The notes under the pieces were generated by a model. That model ran no database searches, had not been told where the DNA came from, and saw only the letters and a list, made by a program, of their open reading frames with translations. A program made the translations under genes and the position numbers. 45,284 nucleotides of DNA, from positions 1,358 through 46,641 of the forward strand of contig SZWC01009525.1 of assembly GCA_023375785.1 (NCBI GenBank), given 5' to 3'. The stretch is from Penium margaritaceum (taxonomy: Eukaryota > Streptophyta > Zygnematophyceae > Desmidiales > Peniaceae). Below, in pieces: positions 31,015 through 40,203 of this stretch (positions are counted from its first letter, which is position 1; the number at the start of each line of letters is the position of its first letter).

Positions 31015-31828
31015 AAATGTTTATTCTGGGCCAATCTGCTAAGAATATAAGCAGATGCCCAGCATGCAATTGATGAATAGATTACATTGGCTGAGAGATA
31101 GATTGTTTTCTCACAATTCAAATCTATAACAGAAAGAGGAGGAGAGTTCTTTGGTACACTGACGGCATAGCTCAATGTGAGAGGAGTCAAACATTGGTCC
31201 ATACCTCCCTAAAATCCACAGCAAAACTAAATCGCGGAACAGTGGCACAGAACTCTTGGTGATGCATTGTGTGTACTGTTGACTGAGTCCGGCATATCCT
31301 TTGGATTTTGGGAAGAGGCTGTGATGTATACTACCTGGGTCTAGGTCGCGTCCCAAAGGTCCGTTGCCAAAGTCAGTCACACTTTCGGAACGTTGGTTGA
31401 AAGAGAACGCTGACCTGAGGCCTGCTAGGATGTAGGACACAATGCCCTATGTCTGGTTTGCACCACCAAAACAAAAGAACAAACTCAGTCTATGTTGTCG
31501 TTGGTGTATCTTTGATGCGGTCTCTCATGCCTTGAAGGCATGGCAGTTTTGGAGGCCAGCAAATTGCTGTTTTGTTGAGATTCAAGATGCCTCATTCTTG
31601 GAACACATGCCCTAAAAGGTGCTCCGTACACTACATCATGTCCCCTCTTTGTCCACACAAGAGCACTATCTAGAGTATGTATGTAAGCATGTTTTCATGC
31701 TACCTTGGCCACAAGACACAGGTTGGATAACTCAGCTAATGGGGGGGGGATGAAATCATCAATCCCCTACCAAAAGACTTGTCATCCACAGACTTGAACA
31801 GCACAGAGTCTAATGCAACTCAAGTTCC
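31015..31828 (+). pseudogene. Integrase C-terminal half and linker of copia D
   Basis: RGGEFFGTL (about 31135-31162) is the block after the second Asp. IAEQWHRTLGDA (about 31230-31265) retains the catalytic Glu, so all three DDE residues are still encoded in D, though in broken frames. ESGISFGFWEEAVMYTTWV follows. APPKQKNKLSLCC...FDAVSHALKAWQFW (about 31465-31555) and FVEIQDASFLEH (about 31570-31605) are the post-integrase linker with the GYS..K.YR/F pattern. The frame stops repeatedly. At 31824-31828 (GTTCC) element E interrupts; D resumes at 37136. Confidence 0.85.
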
Positions 31829-32481
31829 TGTTGAATGTTTTGGCCCATTGGTCAGTGTTATGTGATGGATCAGGTATGCTCTTCCCCTTATGGAGGTATG
31901 ACCCCTGGATCCGTTGTAGTATGACTCAACGATGCTCTTTCTCTTGTGAGATATGACCTGTGAGTACACCATGTGGATGAGAGGTTGACTTGGCCATTTT
32001 GTTGATTTGGCCAAGTGAGAGGTCATGAGTTCGATCCTGGCCCCATGCACATCTTGGTTGTTATGGAGCTTCCAAGAAATAAAGTCTGTAGCTTCTTGGA
32101 AGCTACATGGTTGGTTGTCACCTAGACACTAGGATGCTTATGTGTCAAGCCCACAGCACAAGACTATTGGTGATGTGGCTGGGTCAGGCCACTTCATAGG
32201 CATGTACTTTTGAGTTCTAGGACTGGACAGGCAGGTGTAAAAAGGACTTGTCTTACATGCTGATTAATCAATCCTTGCTTGATGCTCCCTTACGTATTGA
32301 CGACTTGAGCTTTTCTTGAGATGTAATGCTAAGGCGTTAGTACTCTTGAAGTTGAATTTTATGCCTGATTGAATTTGGAGTGCATGACACATGTCAACAA
32401 AGGAAGAAGGTGTAAAAACCTTTGTGAGCTTTTTCGGTTTTTTGGCTTCTCTGCCAGAGGTGGTTAGCTCAGTAGCTAAGA
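31829..32481 (+). repeat. 5' LTR of copia E
   Basis: About 653 bp from TGTTGAATG to the degenerate end CTAAGA. It contains a tRNA-like module (31974-32038) with an internal hairpin CTTGGCCA/TGGCCAAG, and a perfect 12-bp stem AGCTTCCAAGAA/TTCTTGGAAGCT (32067-32078 with 32093-32104) whose loop side carries AATAAA. Confidence 0.9.
31974..32038 (+). other. tRNA-like A-box/B-box module in the copia LTR
   Basis: A box TGGATGAGAGGT (31974-31985); the E 3' LTR reads TGGCTGAGAGGT, fitting TRGCNNAGYNGG except for one base. B box AGTTCGATCCT (32028-32038) fits GGTTCRANNCC at nine of eleven positions. The GGTTNACTTGG continuation resembles the D arm of class II (Leu/Ser) tRNAs. The same block recurs in both F LTRs, the E 3' LTR and the G LTRs. 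It is not a tRNA gene, as no full cloverleaf forms. Confidence 0.5.
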
Positions 32482-32483
32482 AA

Positions 32484-32498
32484 GGGTTATGGGCCCAC
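32484..32498 (+). promoter_or_regulatory. Half-tRNA primer-binding site of E
   Basis: GGGTTATGGGCCCAC is the exact complement of fifteen nucleotides in the anticodon arm of plant initiator tRNA-Met (GUGGGCCCAUAACCC), two bases after the LTR. The terminal CAC fits the plant stem (GUGGG), not the vertebrate one (CUGGG). Confidence 0.87.
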
Positions 32499-32619
32499 AT
32501 CTCAGGTTATAGAAGTTTCACGTGCACAACCGTTAAAGTCACAAGTAGTGAGCACCTTTGCTTTCATCCAACCTTCCTCTTTGCAGGTCAATCATCAGCC
32601 ATAGGAGAATGCAACACAT

Positions 32620-33882
32620 GTGCACCTTTTCGCCTTGGGAGCTGACATCAGCCTACATCAGCCAGGGCAAGAAGTTGCCTCTGCTCACCGGAAGCCTACC
32701 GCAATCTCAAACAAAGATGCATCGGCATCAACAACAGGTGCCTCAGTTCTAGCACTTGTAGTAGGGATAGCAGGGACATGGGAACCAGGGAGCCATTCTC
32801 CCATTCTCAAGTTTGATGGAGAGGGGTTTGTGGTCTGGAAGTGGCACTTTGAGATCATCATGGATGATAGAGACTTGATAGGATGTTTTGATGGAACTAT
32901 CCTAGCACCAAAGGAGGAGGGTGCTGGCCTTGTAGCATGGGTCAAGCACAACAAAAAGGCTCTCGCCGTTCTTGTGTCCTCCATAAAACCCTCAGCATAG
33001 GCAGTCGCGGCATACGCAAAACTAGATAAGGTGTTTCAGTNNNNNNNNNNNNNNNNNNNNNNNNNNNNNNNNNNNNNNNNNNNNNNNNNNNNNNNNNNNN
33101 NNNNNNNNNNNNNNNNNNNNNNNNNNNNNNNNNNNNNNNNNNNNNNNNNNNNNNNNNNNNTTTGATGGAGAGGGGTTTGTGGTCTGGAAGTGGCACTTTG
33201 AGATCATCATGGATGATAGAGACTTGATAGGATGTTTTGATGGAACTATCCTAGCACCAAAGGAGGAGGGTGCTGGCCTTGTAGCATGGGTCAAGCACAA
33301 CAAAAAGGCTCTCGCCGTTCTTGTGTCCTCCATAAAACCCTCAGCATAGGCAGTCGCGGCATACGCAAAACTAGATAAGGTGTTTCAGTCCTCCTCACTT
33401 GCCAACCGTCTCTTCATTCTACAGAAACTCATCAGTATGAAGCTTGGTGAAGGGGAGGATGTCTCCGCTTTTATGCAGAAGTTTGAGATGCTCTTGCAAC
33501 AAGCCACCGGCAAAGGGTAGGACCTGAAATCCGATATGTAGGCCATGATTATTCTGATGACGCTGCCAGAGAGCTAGGTTCCATGACCATAGTGATTGGA
33601 GGGTGGACTGAAGAGCAAGTATCCTACACCACCGTCTCAAAGTATGCGTGGAATGAAGCCATGCATCCCAGCAGTAGTGAAGCAAACATGGCTGACTTTG
33701 CCTCACAGAGCAGCGGCACCTTTTGTAATACCTCCTCCTCTGGATACAAGGGAAACAACAGCACTGGCAACAGTGGAAGGAGTCCAAAGCGCCAAGGAAA
33801 CTGCCATAACTGTGGTAAGGCTGGACATTGGGCTCAGAAGTGCCGGGCACCCAAGAAGGAGGGAGGAGACAATGATGAATAG
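32620..33882 (+). pseudogene. Gag of copia E, split by an assembly gap
   Basis: Capsid part: LKFDGEGFVVWKWHFEIIMD, DRDLIGCFDGTILAPKEEGA and AWVKHNKKALAVLVSSIKPS, then a stop, then AVAAYAKLDKVFQ. After the gap and repeated block come LANRLFILQKLISMKLGEGE and EEQVSYTTVSKYAWNEAMHP. The zinc knuckle NCHNCGKAGHWAQKCRAP (about 33810-33845) is a perfect CX2CX4HX4C, the only intact one in the window; F and G have damaged ones. Stops at 32998, 33346, 33520 and 33880 break the frame. Confidence 0.87.
33041..33160. other. Assembly gap (120 Ns)
   Basis: 120 unknown bases flanked by an exact 229-bp direct repeat, 32812-33040 and 33161-33389. Confidence 0.99.
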
Positions 33883-34480
33883 AGACGAGGAAATGGTGGG
33901 AAGGATCCCACAAACTTGATGGTTGAGTGTGCCTCCAACAAAGGGAGGGCAATACTCAGGCCAGGATCTTACGACCTTCACTCGGGCACAAATGAGCACA
34001 CCACTTGTGAGAAGAGAGAATTCATCTCTCTTGCTCCATGCAACAAGAAATTCAGAGTTGCCAACGGCAAGGTTGAGGCAGCACAGGGGATTGCTGATAA
34101 GCTGGTCACCTTGGGTGTCAACGGTGCGGACTCCAACCTCGAGCTAGACGGGGTAGTCTACTTGCCCTCCTTCACAGCCTACCCTCTCTCCGTCTCTAAG
34201 ATAACTGACCATGGCATGAAAGTTTTCTTAATAGAGAAGGAAACAGTAGTAGTCTCTACCAAGGACATTAACATCTTCTAGTTTGCCAAGAAGGTTGTTG
34301 CATAGGTTCCTCGCATTGATGGAATCTACCTCTTTTAGACCAAAATTAAAACATCAATGGCTGAATCTTTGGTAAAAATTGATGATGAGGAGAGCAATGA
34401 CGCTGATTTTCATGACGAGGGACATGTTGGAGCAGCGGAAGTAGTGGTAGCGGTAAATTTGGCAACAAAACCATAAGCAA
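33883..34480 (+). pseudogene. Protease and GAG-pre-integrase of copia E
   Basis: The active-site region at about 33971 reads LHSGTNEHT; F has LDFGANEHT, so the catalytic Asp is His in E. It continues CEKREFISLAPCNKKFRVANG and LDGVVYLPSFTAYPLSVSKI, the copia protease C-terminus and pre-integrase start, in a 121-codon frame (33916-34281). An acidic segment (DDEESNDADFHDEG, about 34380-34430) leads to the integrase. Confidence 0.85.
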
Positions 34481-35627
34481 ATGCAGCCACCGGGGCTGTT
34501 CATTCTAGCCAGTGTACATCCTCCAAGAACTTGTGGCACAGATGCTTTGGGCACGTGGCTCATTGCACATTGGTTCTCAAGGGAAAGCAGGAGCTAGTGC
34601 TTCAAATGGAGCTAGGTGATGAGGCAGAGGAAGCCAGGATCTTGTGCGAGCCATGCCTTCTAGACAAGGCAAAGAAGAAATCCTTCAAGCGCATTGGTAC
34701 GCGTGCTCTTGCATCCATTGACCGCATCCACTCTGACATGTGTTGTCCTTTTTGGATACGGTCCAATGGAGGCAGCAGATATTTCCTTACATACATGGAT
34801 GACAACAGCCGTAAGGTCTGGATGTACTTTCTAAGAGAAGGTGAGGTGAAGGAGAATCTACAAGTCTTTGTCACTATGGTTGAGTGAAAGATTGGAAAGA
34901 AAGTGAAGGCATTTAGGAAGAACAATGGAGGAGAGTAAAAATTATGCAAGGAGTGGCTCAAGACACAAGGAATTGAACACCAAAAAGTTACTCCCTACTC
35001 ACCTCAAAGAAACAGTGTAACAAAGAGGATGAACAAGACCCTCATGGGTATGACAAGGTGCATGCCCTTTGACGCCAAGCTGCCTCCTAGTATCTGGGCT
35101 GAAGCAACAAGCACGGCTACCTATCTTGTGAACCTCACACCTGCAGCAGCTCTACAAAGGAGAGGCAAGAAGAAGCAGACACAACGGCTAGCACTATTTG
35201 GTTGCACCGGCTTTGCCAATGTCCAAGCGGGTGAGGACCCTGGAAAGCTTGATGCAAGAGCATGAAGGTGTGTTTTCAGTAGCTATGACACCACGCACAG
35301 AGCTTATAGACTGTGGGACCAAGGAGCTCAGAAGGTTATCCACACCTAAGACGTGGATACTCACAAAAAAATTGTGAGTGTGGGACAGCTTCTCGAACCT
35401 GAGAACACTCTAGAACAAGGAGAGTGGCTCATACTTCTCAAGGAGGGAGATGAAGCACTAGCACAATGTCATGGGCAGAGTACTACATTAGGGAGAGAAG
35501 TTGATGAAGATGACTTGAAGGAATCAGACTCCGAGTCCGACGTATCTGATCCTCCAGACCATGAGGAGGATGCCTTTCCCACCATCAACGACAAAACAGA
35601 CCTCCAGCCTCTACATCAATACCAACA
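34481..35627 (+). pseudogene. Integrase and linker of copia E
   Basis: Zinc finger: LWHRCFGHVAHCTL (HH) and ILCEPCLLDKAKKKSF (CC), about 34531-34690. Core: RIHSDMCCPF with the first Asp, FLTYMDDNSRKVWMYF with the second, and then, after stops at 34887 and 34936, SPQRNSVTKRMNKTLMG, where the catalytic Glu of VAERMN is Lys. FDAKLPPSIWAEATSTATYL and the acidic linker ESDSESDVSDPPDHEEDAF follow. Two catalytic residues of three remain. Confidence 0.87.
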
Positions 35628-36290
35628 TTGGTGTGCACATTGGTGAAGGCGCTCTGTGGGCTAAAACAGGCGCCAAGAGTTTGGTGCCAGGAGATGGATA
35701 AATTCATGGCCAAGGAGTCCTTCATGCACTACAACAATGACCCTAGCATGAATGTGCATGAGAGAGACAAAGGGACGATGTTGGTTTCCTTGTACGTCGA
35801 TGACCTGATTCTGTGCTCTTCTTCAATGCAGCTGCTAGACAATCTGAAGGGGCAGCTAAGTAGCATATTCGAGATGAAGGACATGGGTCCTCCTGACTTC
35901 TATCTTGGAGTTTAAATCAAGCGTGACAGAGCAGAAGGTACCATGAGCCTGAATCAGACAAAACAAATTGACTCCATCCTTTAATGATACGACATGGCAG
36001 ATTGTAAGTTTGCGAGCACACCCATGAGCTCAAAGTGCAAGCTCTCCTCCTCCATGTCCCCATCCAACAAAGCGGAGAAAACTGACATGCTGGGCATCCC
36101 ATCTCATTCTGTAGTGGTTAGTCTGATGTATGCCATGGTCGCCACCTGACCAGATATAGCCCATGTTGTTGGGCAGGTGAGCCACTTTGTGGCCAATCCT
36201 GGTCCACTTCACTGGCAAGCTATGAAGCGCATAATGTGCTACCTTCAGGGAACCCGGCACGTGGGTCTCCAGTTTGGAGGCATCACTGGA
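35628..36290 (+). pseudogene. Truncated reverse transcriptase of copia E
   Basis: The frame starts abruptly at LVKALCGLKQAPRVW; the preceding RT blocks present in F (ENGTWVLM, KWVLKGKQK and on to about 160 residues) are missing. The joint at 35625-35645 lies at a direct repeat ACATTGGTG / ACATTGGTG, suggesting deletion by slippage or end joining. Downstream it is good: SLYVDDLILCSSS with intact catalytic YVDD, MGPPDFYLGV, a stop, RDRAEGTMSLNQTKQIDSIL, another stop, and SLMYAMVA...PDIAHVVGQVS. Without fingers it cannot polymerise. Confidence 0.88.
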
Positions 36291-36784
36291 TCCGTGTCAC
36301 TCCGTCTTATGTGCTACACTGATGCTGATTGGGGAAGGAACATCAACGACAGAAAATCAACCTCCAGCTTTGTGTGCATGCAGAACGGAGGTGTAGTCAG
36401 TTGGGCGAGTCGCACACAGGAATGTGTGTCTCTGTCAACAGTTGAAGCTGAGTGAATTTTCTTGGCTGAGGTGTGTAAAGGGATGCAATGGCTGTGAAGC
36501 TTGCTATCTGAGATGAAGGCACCATAGGCAACGACGACGGTTATTAAGATTGATAACATGAGCGGGATTGACATGTCCAAGAATCCAGTCCTGTCCAGGC
36601 ACACAAAGCACATCAAGATCCGCTACCACTATGCTTGAGACTTGGTCTACAAGCAAACAGTGGAGCTTGAGTATGTCGGTACCAAGCTGAACCGGGCTGA
36701 CATGCTTACAAAGCCACTGGACAAGGATCTCCACCAGGCGGGCAGGCAAGGTATTGGCATGGTCAACGCAAGTGATGAAGAATG
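36291..36784 (+). pseudogene. RNase H of copia E
   Basis: CYTDADWGRNINDRKSTSSF holds the first catalytic Asp, CVSLSTVEAE the Glu (then a stop where Tyr is expected), DNMSGIDMSKNPVLSRRTKH the third Asp, and NRADMLTKPLDKDLHQAGR the C-terminal block. It ends with SDEE and a stop at 36784, matching the end of F. Stops at 36453 and 36495 interrupt it. Confidence 0.87.
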
Positions 36785-36808
36785 ATGATGGTCACTGACG
36801 CAAGGTGC

Positions 36809-36819
36809 AAGGGAGAGAT
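36809..36819 (+). promoter_or_regulatory. Polypurine tract of E
   Basis: AAGGGAGAGAT directly precedes the 3' LTR, whose first bases are mutated (TTTTTAATG for TGTTGAATG). Confidence 0.7.
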
Positions 36820-37135
36820 TTTTTAATGCTTTTGCCCCGTGTTCAGTGTTTTAGGACGGATCAGGCATGCTCTTCTTACAATGGAGGTATGACCCGTGGA
36901 TCCGTTGTACTATGACTCAACTATGCTTTATCTCTTTTGAGATATGACCTGCGAGTACACCATGTGGCTGAGAGGTTAACTTGGCTATTTTGTTGATCTG
37001 GCCAAGTGAGAGGGCATGAGTTTGATCCTGGTCCCATGCATATCTTGGTTGTTATGGAAGCTTCCAAGAAAGGAAATTTGTAGCTTATTGGAAGATTCAT
37101 GGTTGATTCAGAGGTGGTTAGCTCAGTATCTAACA
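36820..37135 (+). repeat. 3' LTR of copia E, internally deleted
   Basis: Only 316 bp. It matches the 5' LTR from its start to about ATGGTTGATTC and again from AGAGGTGGTTAGCTCAG to the end CTAACA, with about 340 bp missing between (joint near 37111). Its tRNA-like module reads TGGCTGAGAGGTTAACTTGG and GAGTTTGATCCTGG. Confidence 0.88.
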
Positions 37136-37935
37136 GTACCTTGAGGCCTCACGCCATTGTATCCTCTTGTTGAGATAGAAAGTGCAAAACCACACACTTT
37201 CTGATGGTTTCGCCTAAACCAGTGCAATGATCCCTACATGATCTTCTCATAGTTAAACACAAACAATTCTCATCACATTGTTGGTAATGCAGCAATGGGT
37301 CACAGTGAAACCAAAACACAGACCCTCACTGAAGCGACAAGGCATCCAAATGCTACTGAATGGAAAAAGACGATGGTCGCAGTACTGAACGCATTTCTAG
37401 AGCATTAAGTGTACAAATTGGTACTAAAACTAGAATGGAACTCAAGAGCCTAATCAATAAGCATAAGGATGCGCTTGTGGCCAAAGGATTTCATCAGATC
37501 CTAGGAAAAGATTTTAAAATCGTATATGTACCTGTGGGAAAGTACGGAACCAGTCGTGCCTTGCTTGCAGTGTTTGCACGTGAGGACTGGGACATTCACC
37601 AGTTGGATGTCAATAATGCTTTCTTGAAGCACTAGAAGAACTATATGTAAAACAACTAAAGGTCTTTGGCAAAAGAATATCTAAGGGGCTGGCTCTTATT
37701 GAAAGCCATGTATGGCCTAATGCAAGTGCCTCACTATTGGAACAAAGAGATTCTCTGGAAATTGGAGTGGCGGGTTCACACAGAGTCTTCATGACCCCTC
37801 AATATTTCTCCATTGGGAGGATGATCTTCCTTTTCCATTGCTGGTTTATGTGGATGATCTGCTTATCTTGTCAACCTCCTTTACGCTCACTGGACAGGCC
37901 AAAGTACTGCTCACTACCCATTATTGAATGACTGA
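37136..37935 (+). pseudogene. Reverse transcriptase of copia D
   Basis: Resumes after the target duplication of E. EWKKTMVAVLNAFLEH (about 37351) is the RT N-terminal block. The clean frame 37360-37635 contains KHKDALVAKGFHQILGKDFK and REDWDIHQLDVNNAFLKH, the KARLVAKGF.Q..G.DF and W.I.QLDV..AFL.G pattern with the first catalytic Asp. After a shift and stops, MYGLMQVPHYWN-like sequence and PFPLLVYVDDLLILST (about 37827-37875) show the intact catalytic YVDD. Three or more frame changes exist. Confidence 0.88.
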
Positions 37936-38530
37936 TATATGCAAGGCACAAAACATCCTAGACATGAACATCACACGGACCACAAATCACAGACTATTAC
38001 CCTCCATCAAGGTTGATTCATCACTCACCTCACTGAATGTTTCTAGTACTTGGTACAGTAAATCCCACAAGAGCACACGCCCATGCACCCACGTGACAGT
38101 ACAGCCCAAAGTCAGGGTGGTTATGTGCTTTGTGTGTGGAGGAATGTTGGTTTTGGCACGGCACCAAACAACGATGTGTGGCACAGAGTGTGGCTGAGGT
38201 GGAATACATGGTATTGGATGAGGTAGTATGTGAAGGATTTTAGCTTACACACCTTCTTGAGGAAATGCTTGTGCACACATCTGATGTACCAGTGCATAGT
38301 GAAAACTTAGCCGCATGTAACATTGCAATAAATGATAGCCTCTTGCATCCATGCACAAAGCACATCAGTTTCTACCATCATTTCATTTGAGAGGTAGTAG
38401 AATTTGGGACAGTGAAAGTTTGTACTATTAGTGGAAAGGTACAGCTGGAAGATGTCCTCAACAAAACTATATCATCCTCCTCCCTCCTGCTCCGGCTACA
38501 ACATCTTTGTTACATGTCTGCCGCAATCCA
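37936..38530 (+). pseudogene. RT thumb and RNase H of copia D
   Basis: KAQNILDMNITR (about 37941-37980) is the FLGM.I block. VLARHQTTMCGTECG and, in another frame, KQRCVAQSVAEVEYMVLDEV (about 38165-38230) carry the RNase H SSxEAEY pattern with the catalytic Glu. VHSENLAACNIAINDSLLHP (about 38290-38350) matches the DN.SAI.LA.NPV.H block, with Glu in place of the catalytic Asp, and KHISFYHHFI holds the conserved His. The first RNase H Asp block is not readable. The frame dies about 70 bp before the polypurine tract CCAAGGGGA at 38533. Confidence 0.85.
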
Positions 38531-38541
38531 ATCCAAGGGGA

Positions 38542-39121
38542 TGTGTAAGTGTGCATTTTCCTCCTCCTATGAGTGTGCAGGGCATGCTGGTGTAGTGAGT
38601 AGAGGTGGCGCACTGTGATGAAATGTGAGTGTCAAGCTCCTCACAAGTGGTCACCTCCATTCTTCCCGCATGGCTCATCCCCTTCATTGCCAGGGCTCAA
38701 TGGCATTGACTCGTGCTTAGCCTTCAATACAAAGCCTAGTATTTTCTAGCTCGAATTGAAACAAGTTCAGGTTTTTGTCTTTTCAAACCTATTTGTGACC
38801 AGAAATGATGCATGTGAACAGGAAAATTGCCGTCACTTTTTTATTGACATAGTCAAGGATGACCCCAGGTAGCGCAAGAACTTGAATACTCCATTCTGGT
38901 ATTCATGGTGTTTTGGCCCCCTCTGTGGTTTGCCGGCAAGCCTTGCTTGCCGGTCAATGGGTGGAGCTCAAGCAGCAAGCCTCCACTCATAAGAGGAGGG
39001 TGACCTCCTCATAGAGGTCTTCTTCTTGTTTTCCTCAGCCGCCATACATTTCTTGACGTAACTAATTCCACGCACCACCTTTTTTCATGCCGCAAGTTGC
39101 AATGGAGTTGTATGATGATCC
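38542..39121 (+). repeat. 3' LTR of copia D, truncated at its end
   Basis: Starts TGTGTAAGTGTGCAT after the tract CCAAGGGGA and aligns with 27093-27693 up to GATGATCC (39121). Beyond this no similarity to D remains and gypsy I soon begins, so the LTR end and right-hand target duplication are missing. Confidence 0.82.
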
Positions 39122-39369
39122 TCAATTCCTGTTGGCGAGACTATTATGTGAGTTCTCTAGCAACAAGCACCGTGGGTACTTGAATGTCTATGCCCCACTG
39201 CCCTCGGTGAAGCTTTTGGCTTCCTTCACTTCCCAAACACTGAGAAATCACTCAAGTAAGACTCAAGTGAGCTACTCAACTGCTTGAATTCGTTGAGCTT
39301 GTGGAAGGCTCACCATGCATCCTTACGCTGGCTGCACTTCTTGCATATGATAGTAGAGAAATCCTCTCA
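39122..39369. other. Unassigned junction sequence
   Basis: About 250 bp between the broken D LTR and gypsy I. A 66-codon frame (39087-39287) crosses the joint; it has no recognisable motif and begins inside the LTR, so I do not call it a gene. Confidence 0.5.
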
Positions 39370-40200
39370 CGGCATGGGTTGCCACTCCTGGTGTGACCGC
39401 TGCACATCCTACTCCTTGACCATGTACTCTCCTCTACTCTCCCATTTTTGCTTCAACCTTTACCGCAGCTGAACAAACCTTAGTTGGACATATCTATAGA
39501 TATTTTTATGGTTTTCCTATCGCACTGAATGGGTTCTACACTTTTCTCTCCATGATCAACTGTTTCGCAAAGATGGCACATTTCATCCCGACAACCACCA
39601 TGATCAACCCAAAGAGGGCAGGAAGGTTGTTTCCAACATACTCATTCAAACACACTGAGATCCCTGAACCATCACAAGTGAGTGAGATGGAAGGTTCTCC
39701 ACTAATGAATCACTGAGGCAGCTTGATCAAAACATTGATAACCTTCCATCCTCATGTTGATGAGCAGACCAAACAAACCAATCTGGTGCTCAAACACATT
39801 TTCTGAACCGTATGCAAGCCACAAGGCACTGACTTGGTTGTCAACCTATCGACTGCTAAGCTTGTATATGTATCCACAGCATTGTGAACCATTGGAGAGT
39901 GCCTCTTGCAGTAATTTATGGTTGTACTCCCTGTTACAATGCTAATGCTACAGAGTTCAAGAAAAGAACCCACTGGTGATATCAAGTGCCACAAATTGTT
40001 TAACTTATGGGACACGGCATGTTTCTTGACAAATATTAATGACCTGAGCAAAAAGAGTTGTTGTGTAGACATCAAAACATCATCCCAAAGATCATGTCCC
40101 CCTAATTTGTGCAAACATCAAGATGCGGGGGCAGGAATACACGAATAAAAAACCCATGTAGTGGGCTTGTTTTTAATCAAGAACTTGCAAAGATGTATCA
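39370..40200 (+). pseudogene. Integrase of gypsy element I
   Basis: A CHSWCDRC relic (about 39390) of the zinc finger, then QLNKP...LDISIDIFMVFL (about 39466-39520), where the first Asp of the ISMDFI block is still encoded, then NGFYTFLSMINCFAKMAHFIPTTT (about 39530-39600), a clear match to the D..LVVVDRFSKMAHFIPT block. The second Asp (SDRG) is gone. FHPHVDEQTKQTNLVLKHIF (about 39748-39805) is the third block, with Lys instead of the catalytic Glu. The rest to 40200 is frame-broken C-terminal sequence. No LTR of I is visible. Confidence 0.85.
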
Positions 40201-40203
40201 TCA

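Larger units (their letters stand above)
31829..37135 (+). mobile_element. Ty1/copia element E, nested in D
   Basis: Same family as F and G. LTRs start TGTTGAATG and the 3' copy ends CTAACA. Flanks GTTCC (31824-31828) and GTACC (37136-37140) are a target duplication with one change. Internal order: half-tRNA PBS, gag, protease, integrase, RT and RNase H. Decay: stops in gag, protease Asp changed to His, integrase Glu changed to Lys, the N-terminal third of RT deleted, and 340 bp lost from the 3' LTR. It contains an assembly gap. Confidence 0.93.
27093..39121 (+). mobile_element. Ty1/copia element D, interrupted by copia E
   Basis: Plus-strand copia, unrelated in sequence to E/F/G. 5' LTR from 27093, leader, gag (about 29022-30400), protease, GAG-pre-integrase, integrase (to 31828), RT and RNase H (37141-38470), polypurine tract and 3' LTR from 38542. 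Element E sits between integrase linker and RT, with target duplication GTTCC/GTACC; the coding order of D resumes after it. D is the best preserved in its pre-integrase segment. The 3' LTR matches the 5' one only to 39121, where a deletion or rearrangement has replaced the rest. Confidence 0.88.
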
